In this document: positions 15,830 to 22,409 of the stretch, one piece after another
Position numbering within the stretch: the first letter of the stretch is position 1
How the letters are laid out: every line of letters starts with the position of its first letter
DNA from: JAEUKA01 sp035340095
GTDB lineage: Bacteria; Myxococcota_A; Polyangia; Palsa-1104; JAEUJZ01
Direction of reading: 5' to 3'
DNA length: 30,032 nucleotides
Assembly (NCBI GenBank): GCA_035340095.1
Contig: DAORGN010000037.1
Span: 1-30,032, forward strand
Notes under the pieces: model-generated
What the model was told of the DNA's origin: nothing
What the model saw: only the letters and a program-made list of their open reading frames with translations
Database searches by the model: none
Program-made: the position numbers and the translations under genes

Positions 15830-17347
15830 TCACTTCGGAAACGAACTGGGAAGGTTCATCCATTCCTCTTTGGTGTGGGCGATTCCGTTCAGCACCACGG
15901 TGTGAAGCGAGGGCAGGGCTTTTCCCAACCCTTTGAGCGGATCGGCATCCAGCAGCAGCAGGTCCGCGCGCTTTCCGACGGAAATCGTTCCCTGATCGTT
16001 TTCGATTCCGAGCATCCGCGCCGGTTCCAGGGTCGCCGCTCGCAGCGTTTCTTCGGGGCTCAGTCCGGCTCTTTCCAGCAGCCGGATCTCTCGCCAGGTC
16101 GTCGGTCCGTGAAAGAAAAAGGGAAACACCGGCCAGTTTCCGGAATCGCTTCCCATCACAATCGGAACGCCCGCGCGGTGCAGCTTGACGACCGTCTTGG
16201 CTGTGGCCGACAAGCGCGGACCCAGCGCCGAGATCATCATGTTTTGCCCTCGTTTCGTCGCCGAGACGATTCCGAACAAGTCGCGATAGCGGCCTTTCAC
16301 AAACGGCATGTTTTCCCCGATCATGTCGACCAGATAGCGTCGCTGCATCGCCGGATTCCGCAGTGTTTCCATTTCGACAGGCGGAATCGTGAGCTGTCCT
16401 TGCGGATCGGAAAATTCATCCGGCGTAAGCAAAAACCGCTGCACATCGTAGACCGACAGCGTTGACATCACATAGGCATGGGAATCGATAAGTCGCTGGA
16501 GCGTACCGTCGGAAATCGTCTCTGGTGGATGCACAAACGTATGCGGCGCAAGCGGAAGACCAAGCTGGTACATCGCATCATTTATCGCGTGAACATAGAT
16601 CGGAAGCTTGCGCTTTTCCGCTTCACGTCGAATCGTCGCAAGCATCTGTGGACTGTGTACGTTCCAAATCGGCGCCAGCATTCCCGGCTCCAGCGGAACT
16701 TTCACACCGTCGGCAGCCATCGCCACCAAGCGATCCATGTGGGACGCGACGCCATCTTGCTGCGCATCCGAATAACCGGGAGGAAACAGATCATCTATGT
16801 ATCCTCCGCGCGCGGCCACCGGAGGGCCCAGGGCAAAGTAGCGCGGTCCGACATGACCTTGCGCCAGTTTTCCACGCACGTCTTTGGCCACGGTGTCATC
16901 GACGGCAGGGTCCAAAATGCTGGTCACTCCGGAAGCGACATACGCGCGCAGATGCCACGCCCGCAGCGCTTCGCTGGTCTTGGCATCATCGCTTCGCAGT
17001 GCGGCTCCGGGGGCCAGCGACAAATGGACATGCGCGTCGAACAGACCGGGCATTACATAGCGCCCACCACCGTCGAGAATCGGCAAGTCAGATCCCGGTT
17101 CTCCGCCGATTCGGGTGATGCGTCCGTTTTCAATCCGAATCGATGTCAGCGCCTCTGTTCCTGCGAGCCGAACGTTCTTGATTTCGAGCGATCCGGGCCG
17201 CTGAAGTGGACCCTTTGTCGCGGGTGTGGCCGACTCCACCAATCCGGCCACTAGCTGCGTCGGATCATAGGTCGTACTTGGCGGAATCAGCGCAGGAATC
17301 ACAAGCAAAGACAAGAGTCCTACGTACAACAGCCAGCGACGTTTCAT
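15830..17347 (-). CDS. Membrane-anchored amidohydrolase (imidazolonepropionase-like)
   Basis: A 505-aa metal-dependent hydrolase of the amidohydrolase superfamily. An N-terminal anchor or signal (residues 5-22, WLLYVGLLSLLVIPALIP) places the enzyme outside the cytoplasm. The beta-sandwich flanks (LEIKNVRLAG and SVGKRADLLLLDADPL) surround the barrel. Motif 1, MPGLFDAHVHLS, gives His106 and His108. A later His is in IYVHAIND and a conserved Asp in VMGSDSGNWPVF. The strand-end Lys seen in binuclear members is not obvious to me. Members include dipeptidases, imidazolonepropionases and many unassigned enzymes, so the substrate is open. The ATG at 17347 has CGGAG seven bases upstream; the frame back to 17482 is not supported. 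It is divergent from yaeQ. Confidence 0.9.
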   Translation of the reverse strand: MKRRWLLYVGLLSLLVIPALIPPSTTYDPTQLVAGLVESATPATKGPLQRPGSLEIKNVRLAGTEALTSIRIENGRITRIGGEPGSDLPILDGGGRYVMPGLFDAHVHLSLAPGAALRSDDAKTSEALRAWHLRAYVASGVTSILDPAVDDTVAKDVRGKLAQGHVGPRYFALGPPVAARGGYIDDLFPPGYSDAQQDGVASHMDRLVAMAADGVKVPLEPGMLAPIWNVHSPQMLATIRREAEKRKLPIYVHAINDAMYQLGLPLAPHTFVHPPETISDGTLQRLIDSHAYVMSTLSVYDVQRFLLTPDEFSDPQGQLTIPPVEMETLRNPAMQRRYLVDMIGENMPFVKGRYRDLFGIVSATKRGQNMMISALGPRLSATAKTVVKLHRAGVPIVMGSDSGNWPVFPFFFHGPTTWREIRLLERAGLSPEETLRAATLEPARMLGIENDQGTISVGKRADLLLLDADPLKGLGKALPSLHTVVLNGIAHTKEEWMNLPSSFPK

Positions 17348-17475
17348 TGAAAACTCCGTACCCCATGATCGCCGAATCTTTCCGCTGGAGCAAGCCGCGG
17401 CCATGGCGGGATTCCCTAGCGCGGTCTTTTTTGCGCTCGCGTTTGTTGGCCAAGGTGTGCGATGACTTGGCACTG

Positions 17476-18021
17476 ATGGCACTCACAGCGACGGTCTATC
17501 ACCTTCCGGTTGCGCTTTCCGATGTCGATCGCGGCGTCTATGAAACGCTCGATTTGCGGCTTGCGCGCCATCCTTCGGAAACGATGCGCTATCTGCTCTT
17601 GCGGCTCTTGGCGTACTGTCTTTTGTACGAAGAAGGAATCGCGTTTAGCAAAGGGGGTCTGTCTTCCACGGACGAAGCGCCGATCTCGATTCGGGATAGG
17701 ACGGGTCTTCTGCGTGCGTTTGTCGATATCGGTTTTCCGTCGGCAGATCGACTTCACAAAGCCGCCAAAGCGGCGCCGCGGGTGATTCTGTTTACCGCGG
17801 TAGAAGCGCATCTTTTGCAAAAGGAAGCGCGCGAGCGGACGATTCACAGAGTCGAAGAGATCGAAGTCTGGCGAATCGATCCGACGTTTTTGGATGCGCT
17901 GGAACCGCTGGTGAATCGTCACACCAAGATCGATCTGCTGCGATCAGACGGCGTTCTGTATGCGACGGTGGACGGCAAAACGCTGGAGACACCGCTGTCC
18001 CGCATCAGCTTGGGAGCCTAG
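17476..18021 (+). CDS. yaeQ: YaeQ family protein
   Basis: A 181-aa cytosolic protein, the same length as E. coli YaeQ. It aligns from the first residue: MALTATVYHLPVALSDVDRG, then LARHPSETMRYLLLRLLAYC, IRDRTGLLRAFVDIGFPSADRLHKAAKAAPRV and IEVWRID. YaeQ proteins have a PD-(D/E)XK nuclease-like fold; their function is unsettled, and early reports of a link to RfaH suppression were disputed. I chose ATG 17476 because it coincides with the family start. An in-frame ATG at 17365 would add 37 basic residues and is not convincing. The ribosome site before 17476 is weak. Confidence 0.93.
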   Translation: MALTATVYHLPVALSDVDRGVYETLDLRLARHPSETMRYLLLRLLAYCLLYEEGIAFSKGGLSSTDEAPISIRDRTGLLRAFVDIGFPSADRLHKAAKAAPRVILFTAVEAHLLQKEARERTIHRVEEIEVWRIDPTFLDALEPLVNRHTKIDLLRSDGVLYATVDGKTLETPLSRISLGA

Positions 18022-18048
18022 GGTTTTTTATGCCCGTGATGGTGTCGA

Positions 18049-18078
18049 TTGACTCCCAAAGTGCCTGCGATCCATAGT
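18049..18078 (+). promoter_or_regulatory. Candidate sigma-70 promoter of the collagen-like lipoprotein gene
   Basis: TTGACT (18049-18054) and CATAGT (18073-18078) are separated by 18 bp and match five and four of the six consensus bases. A transcript would begin near 18085, about 44 bases before the ATG at 18129. No other good -35/-10 pair is seen in this 107-bp gap. Confidence 0.4.
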
Positions 18079-18128
18079 CCGCGCGTGTGGCAAAAACCTG
18101 GCCCACAAAACAAGCGAGGTACACGGTG

Positions 18129-19262
18129 ATGGCGATGCGGTCTTGGCTGCTGTGCTCGACGGTGGCTTTCATGCTGGGCGCGGGTTGTACGGAACCTACC
18201 GGAACGCAACCGGGCGGCGGATCTGCGGGGGACAAAGGCGAAAAAGGGGACAAAGGCGACCCCGGACTGCCCGGTCCAAAAGGCGAAAAGGGGGACAAAG
18301 GGGACACCGGAGCTGCCGGACCGATGGGAATGACGGGCCCAGCGGGGCCGATGGGAATGACGGGTGCCAAAGGGGACAAAGGCGATCCTGGAGCAGTCGG
18401 ACCGACGGGGCCGATGGGACCTGCGGGCACGACAGGTGCGACCGGGCCTGCGGGCGCGACGGGACCTGCGGGCGCGACGGGACCTGCGGGCAGCAAAGGG
18501 GACAAAGGGGATCGCGGCGATCCTGGACCGCAAGGCCCCACGGGACCTGCGGGCACTTCTGCCTATGCGGAAGATGTGGCCTCGTTTGCTGGTTACACGA
18601 CGGGGACTACGACGGGCGCGATCACAAATGGTCGGTACGGAATGCATGCGCTGTGCGCGGCGGCCTTTCCGGGTTCGCACCTGTGTCACAGCAGTGAATA
18701 CGCATTTACAAACTCCGCGGTAAACCCACCCACCGACGGAGCCTGGATCGATCCGTCGTTTACCATTGGCATTTCCGGGGTCCGCCAGCTTTCCGGTACA
18801 AGCTGTGATAGCTGGAGCCAGACCGCATCGGGTTACTACGGTGTCTATGTCACGCCATCAGGGGGACTTGTGACGACCGACTGCGTAAAACGCAAAGCAC
18901 TGGCGTGTTGTAACAGTGTGGCGCGCACGCAGTTTGTCGGCTTCACCACCGCAACGACCAGTGGCGCCGCCGGCAGTCGCTTCAAAATGCACCAGACCTG
19001 CGCGGCGGAATTTGCGGGTTCCCACCTGTGCCACTCCATTGAGTACGCCCGCTCTCATTCCGCTGTCGTCCCGCCCGCAAACGGAGCGTGGATCGATCCA
19101 TCGAACGGCAACCTCGCTGGAAACGCGCGCGATTTGGCCGGCACCAGCTGTGACAACTGGACGCAGATGGCATCGGGTTATTACGGAGTTTACGTCACAC
19201 CGAACGGCAGCTTGGTGTCGACCGACTGCGTGAAAGTGAAGTCCTTGGCCTGCTGTCGGTAG
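18129..19262 (+). CDS. Collagen-like lipoprotein with duplicated Cys-rich C-terminal domain
   Basis: A 377-aa predicted surface lipoprotein. Residues 1-19 are a signal peptide ending MLGAG, followed by Cys20. The lipobox is slightly atypical, with Gly at -3. Thr at +2 favours the outer membrane. After a short linker, residues 34-144 are 37 uninterrupted Gly-X-Y triplets rich in GDK, GPA and GAT, able to form a collagen-like triple helix. The rest (about 147-377) is two copies of a domain of about 105 residues. Each has the order ALC/QTC, GSHLCHS-EYA, GAWIDPS, GTSCD-W, SGYYGVYVTP, TDC and ACC, giving six cysteines per copy. The start could also be GTG 18126. A trimeric stalk with globular heads, for adhesion or matrix, is the likely design, by inference. 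Confidence 0.88.
   Translation: MAMRSWLLCSTVAFMLGAGCTEPTGTQPGGGSAGDKGEKGDKGDPGLPGPKGEKGDKGDTGAAGPMGMTGPAGPMGMTGAKGDKGDPGAVGPTGPMGPAGTTGATGPAGATGPAGATGPAGSKGDKGDRGDPGPQGPTGPAGTSAYAEDVASFAGYTTGTTTGAITNGRYGMHALCAAAFPGSHLCHSSEYAFTNSAVNPPTDGAWIDPSFTIGISGVRQLSGTSCDSWSQTASGYYGVYVTPSGGLVTTDCVKRKALACCNSVARTQFVGFTTATTSGAAGSRFKMHQTCAAEFAGSHLCHSIEYARSHSAVVPPANGAWIDPSNGNLAGNARDLAGTSCDNWTQMASGYYGVYVTPNGSLVSTDCVKVKSLACCR
18228..18560 (+). repeat. Collagen-like Gly-X-Y tract (37 triplets)
   Basis: Uninterrupted codons for Gly-X-Y. Within it an 18-bp unit encoding GPAGAT is repeated almost exactly near 18440-18495, a place where slippage could change the stalk length. GDK/GEK triplets at both ends and GPA/GAT in the middle give a charged-neutral-charged pattern. 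Confidence 0.9.
18564..19259 (+). repeat. Tandem duplication of a six-cysteine domain
   Basis: Two domains of about 105 codons, roughly 18567-18905 and 18924-19259. They share long identical stretches such as SGYYGVYVTP, SAV-PP--GAWIDPS and GSHLCHS, with all six cysteines conserved. The domain recalls Cys-rich modules of myxobacterial surface proteins, but I cannot name the family. Confidence 0.8.
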
Positions 19263-19273
19263 CGATTTCGCTA
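19260..19273. repeat. 14-bp palindrome holding both convergent stop codons
   Basis: TAGCGATTTCGCTA is a perfect palindrome with six-base arms. Its left end is the TAG of the collagen-like gene and its right end, read on the minus strand, is the TAG of the TauE-like gene. The stem is short and is followed by AAAAC rather than a T-run on the plus strand, so at best it is a weak bidirectional terminator. Confidence 0.4.
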
Positions 19274-20056
19274 AAACAACATCAGCAGCAGCGGACGACC
19301 AAACAGCGCAAAGCCCAAGTGGGCGTGCGGCCACAAAGCAAGTCCCGCTCCACCGACGAGAATCAGCCACATTCCTGAGCACAGATAAAGCAGTGCCGGC
19401 AGCCGTTTTTGCAAAAGCGGAGGCAGCTGCAGAAGCAGCCGTGGTAGCTGGGTCGCGACAAGCAGAATCGGTGTGGTCAGTCCGACCAAAAGCAGCATCA
19501 CAAGCGCACCGTGCAGAGGCGATCCAGTCAGCGCCGCTTGCGACAGCGCCCACGCTGGAATCATGCACGGCAGAAAGCCCATCATCGCGCCCAGCGCCAG
19601 CTCGCGCAGCGGATGTCGACTGGCGAGCAGCGGCAAAAGCGACTGCCTGGCGCGCACAAGGACAGACTCCACCACTTGCGCAGGGGACAGCGACAGCGAT
19701 CTGCCACCACGCAGCTTGACAAGCGGCGCGTCGCTGGGATTTGGACGCAGCGTCCGCAGTGCCATTCCGCAGAGCAGCACGCCAAACAAAAGCGCCAGGA
19801 CCGCTCCCCCGGTTTGTGCTGCGTGCGACAGACCCGCTCCCAACAATCCGGCCAAGCTACCGAGCCACGCATAGGTGAGCCCACGCCCCGCTTGGTACAG
19901 CAGCACGCCGCCGATTCCTTGCCAGCGATTCCGTCCACGCATCACCCCGGCGATGTCGAAACCGGACAAAAGCGGCCCGCACATGCCGACGCAGTGAATG
20001 CTGGTCCACAGAACGCCCAGTCCCAGCACTTGCGCATACGCCGGAGGAAGCGTCAT
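19271..20056 (-). CDS. TauE/SafE-like membrane exporter of the cbb3 oxidase cluster
   Basis: A 261-aa inner-membrane protein with about six helices. The start WTSIHCVGMCGPLLSGF contains a His-Cys-x3-Cys motif inside the first helix, and the second half carries MMGFLPCMIPAWALSQAALTGS. This is the 'sulfite exporter TauE/SafE family' subgroup that recurs behind cbb3 oxidase genes and is thought to take part in copper handling or oxidase assembly; the Cys/Met-rich helices fit that. The ATG at 20056 follows the ccoG TGA by one base (TGATATG), so translation is coupled. It is the last gene of the operon. No ccoH gene is present, and this protein occupies the position where ccoH often stands. Confidence 0.85.
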   Translation of the reverse strand: MTLPPAYAQVLGLGVLWTSIHCVGMCGPLLSGFDIAGVMRGRNRWQGIGGVLLYQAGRGLTYAWLGSLAGLLGAGLSHAAQTGGAVLALLFGVLLCGMALRTLRPNPSDAPLVKLRGGRSLSLSPAQVVESVLVRARQSLLPLLASRHPLRELALGAMMGFLPCMIPAWALSQAALTGSPLHGALVMLLLVGLTTPILLVATQLPRLLLQLPPLLQKRLPALLYLCSGMWLILVGGAGLALWPHAHLGFALFGRPLLLMLF

Positions 20057-20057
20057 A

Positions 20058-21455
20058 TCAGTGCGAATTTCCCGTCGCTGGGCTTGTGGGTCCGGTCAGC
20101 GCGGCATCCATGATTCGATCGGTCTTGGATGCGCTGTCTGTGACCTTGAGCTTGACCCTTATGCCGGCGTGATAATCGGCGCGCGGAATCGAGGCAATCA
20201 CCGGCACTTCGATGCTCGCCAGCGATTCCAGTTCAACGGTCGGCTGCGGAATGATGAGCGTCAAAGGTGCCGTCGCTGCGCTTTCTATCTGAAGCGTCGA
20301 CTTGACTGGATTTTTGTTGATCAGGTGGACGACGAACTGGTTGCGCACGATGTCGCCATCAATGACAAACGTCATGCCGCGCGCGTGAAGCAGGTTCGAT
20401 TCAAACGCGGTGTGGCGCAGGAACAGCGTCGTCGATACCACAAGTCCCAACATCCCGAGCAGCAGGTACAGATAAAGCCGCGGACGGACAAAGCGTCGCT
20501 TTTCCCCGAGAAGTCCGCGCTCTGAGTCATAGCGGATAAGTCCTTTGGGACGCCCGAGCTTGACCATGATTTCGTCGCAGGCATCAATGCAGCCGGCACA
20601 ACCGACGCACTCCATTTGCAGGCCGTTGCGGATGTCGATTCCGGTTGGACAGACCGCAACACAGCGATGACAGTCGACGCAGTCGCCGACCCCTGGGCCA
20701 TGCGCTTTGCCGCGTGGTTCGCCGCGTTTTTTGTCGTACCCGATGACGACGGTATCGGGGTCTTGCATGACCGATTGAAGCCGACCATACGGACAGACAA
20801 TCAGACAGAGCTGCTCGCGGAACCAATAGAAATTCCAGTAAAACACCGCGGTCATTCCGACGCCCCACAGAAACGTCGAAACGTGCGCAAACGGTCCGTC
20901 TTGGATCATCCGCAGCAGCTGTTTGGCCGACACAAAGTACGCCAAAAACAGATGCGCCAGCACATACGCGATGACCACATAGCAGATGTGCAGCGCGGCT
21001 TTGCGCAGAATTTTTTCCGCTGTCCATGGACCTCTCGCGAGCGCTTGCCGCTTGCTCGCCGGGCCTTCGATAAGCCGTTCAATCCGTCGGAACACGCCTT
21101 CCAAAAAGACAGTCTGCGGACACGCCCAGCCACACCAAACGCGACCAAACAGAGCCGCCATCACAATCAGCGAAAAGCCGATTCCGGTCAGGATAAAAAA
21201 CGCCAGATACAAGTCCTGGGCATTGAACGTGCGACCAAACAGGAAAAACCGTCGCGCTGCGATGTCCAGGTAGACCGCCGGATGCCCACCGATGGTGATC
21301 CACGGCAGCGAGATGTACACCGCGATCAGGATGTAAAACACGAGCGGTCGCAGCTTGGAAAAGCGACCGTGTACATCGGCAGGATAGATGTACTGTCGCG
21401 ACCCACGCTCGTCGAGCATGTGCAGCTTATCAAGAGTCGGTTCTTCGCGTTTCAT
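20058..21455 (-). CDS. ccoG: CcoG, cbb3 oxidase assembly ferredoxin
   Basis: A 465-aa membrane protein of the CcoG/FixG/RdxA family, needed for cbb3 oxidase maturation and shown in other bacteria to act as a Cu(II) reductase. N-terminal helices are followed by VWCGWACPQTVFLEG (Cys108 and Cys112). Two [4Fe-4S] sites follow: Cys259-x2-Cys262-x2-Cys265-x3-Cys269-Pro and Cys283-x2-Cys286-x2-Cys289-x3-Cys293. A further membrane helix (about 325-345) and an Ig-like C-terminal domain complete the protein. The ATG at 21455 has AAAGAG upstream; an in-frame TTG at 21503 would add 16 residues. All expected motifs are intact. Confidence 0.95.
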   Translation of the reverse strand: MKREEPTLDKLHMLDERGSRQYIYPADVHGRFSKLRPLVFYILIAVYISLPWITIGGHPAVYLDIAARRFFLFGRTFNAQDLYLAFFILTGIGFSLIVMAALFGRVWCGWACPQTVFLEGVFRRIERLIEGPASKRQALARGPWTAEKILRKAALHICYVVIAYVLAHLFLAYFVSAKQLLRMIQDGPFAHVSTFLWGVGMTAVFYWNFYWFREQLCLIVCPYGRLQSVMQDPDTVVIGYDKKRGEPRGKAHGPGVGDCVDCHRCVAVCPTGIDIRNGLQMECVGCAGCIDACDEIMVKLGRPKGLIRYDSERGLLGEKRRFVRPRLYLYLLLGMLGLVVSTTLFLRHTAFESNLLHARGMTFVIDGDIVRNQFVVHLINKNPVKSTLQIESAATAPLTLIIPQPTVELESLASIEVPVIASIPRADYHAGIRVKLKVTDSASKTDRIMDAALTGPTSPATGNSH

Positions 21456-21545
21456 CGGAATACTCTTTGGGTCCAGCGTATCCCCCACACGCTGAACCGC
21501 CAAACTGGCGCCTTCCCCAGCGAGCGTGCGGAAGGCGGAGGGGAA

Positions 21546-22178
21546 CTACTGGGCCGGGGCGGGCTCTCCTGATTCGGTCTTTCCTTGCGGTGGCTTGCCA
21601 GCGACATGTTTGCCGCGCAGGGACAGGACAAACGCCGTCGCTTCTTGCACTTTGGTCGCGCCCAGCACCGTCTTCCAGGCAGGCATTCCCTTTTCCAGCA
21701 CGCCGGTTCCTATCACTTGATAGGTGTCTTTGGCTTTGGCGCCATGCAGAAAGTAGTTGTCGGTCAGGTTCGGTCCGACAGTGCCTTGTCCTTCGGCTCC
21801 GTGGCAAGCGAGGCAGTTTTGTTTGAACACCGCTGCGCCGCGCTCCAGCACCGCAGCATCTTTGCTCATCGCCAGGAGCTGCTCTTCGGTGACTCCCTTG
21901 CCGGCGGCTTCCTGTTCCGCCATCCGCTTGTCTTCCGCCTTCTTCGCTTCATCGAGTTCTTTTTGGTACGCCACCATCGGCAAATCGCCCGTTTGCGACG
22001 TGTGATAGTAGAACCAGTAGCCGAAAGAAAACACGATCGTCGCGTAAAACGTCAGCAGCCACCAGCGCGGCAGCGGATTGTCAAACTCGCGAATGCCGTC
22101 GTAGTCGTGGTTGGTTTCGACATCTTGTCCGGGCGCAGCACCGGCGTTGGCCGTGCTTCCTTGTTCTTGCGCGCTCAT
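21546..22178 (-). CDS. ccoP: CcoP-like cbb3 oxidase subunit with a single haem c
   Basis: A 210-aa membrane-anchored c-type cytochrome. The CcoP signature at the N-terminus is DYDGIREFDNPLPRWWLLTFY (about residues 25-45), followed by one membrane helix. A charged linker leads to one haem site CLACH (Cys122, Cys125, His126) in the context CHGAEGQGTVGPNLTDNYFLHG, with KGMPAW supplying the likely axial Met. Classical CcoP is about 300 aa with two haem domains; here only the first is present. The tail is Pro/Lys/Glu-rich. A strong AAAGGAG precedes ATG 22178. It starts three bases after the CcoQ-like stop, so co-translation is likely. Confidence 0.92.
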   Translation of the reverse strand: MSAQEQGSTANAGAAPGQDVETNHDYDGIREFDNPLPRWWLLTFYATIVFSFGYWFYYHTSQTGDLPMVAYQKELDEAKKAEDKRMAEQEAAGKGVTEEQLLAMSKDAAVLERGAAVFKQNCLACHGAEGQGTVGPNLTDNYFLHGAKAKDTYQVIGTGVLEKGMPAWKTVLGATKVQEATAFVLSLRGKHVAGKPPQGKTESGEPAPAQ

Positions 22179-22181
22179 GAC

Positions 22182-22397
22182 TCACACTCCTTTGCGCTGC
22201 GAACCTGCCGGCAGCACCGGGGCACGCTTGACTTCGCCGTCGTCGCCAAGCGGCAACTGAGCGATCGATTGAAACACGGACGCTTGCTTTTTGCGAAAGG
22301 TCGCAACCACCACCGCAAAAAACGACAACAGAAACGCCAGCATCGCCAAAATGGGCAGGACCAGGACTCCCTTTTGACTGAAAAACTCGTGGTACAT
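22182..22397 (-). CDS. ccoQ: CcoQ-like small cbb3 oxidase subunit
   Basis: A 71-aa protein with one membrane helix (about residues 11-33, VLVLPILAMLAFLLSFFAVVV) followed by a basic cytoplasmic stretch FRKK. Position between the CcoNO fusion and CcoP, size and topology match CcoQ/FixQ, although sequence identity in this family is always low. AAGGAGG is seven bases from the ATG. The tail is longer than in typical CcoQ. Confidence 0.78.
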   Translation of the reverse strand: MYHEFFSQKGVLVLPILAMLAFLLSFFAVVVATFRKKQASVFQSIAQLPLGDDGEVKRAPVLPAGSQRKGV

Positions 22398-22409
22398 AGG
22401 GAGTCCTCC

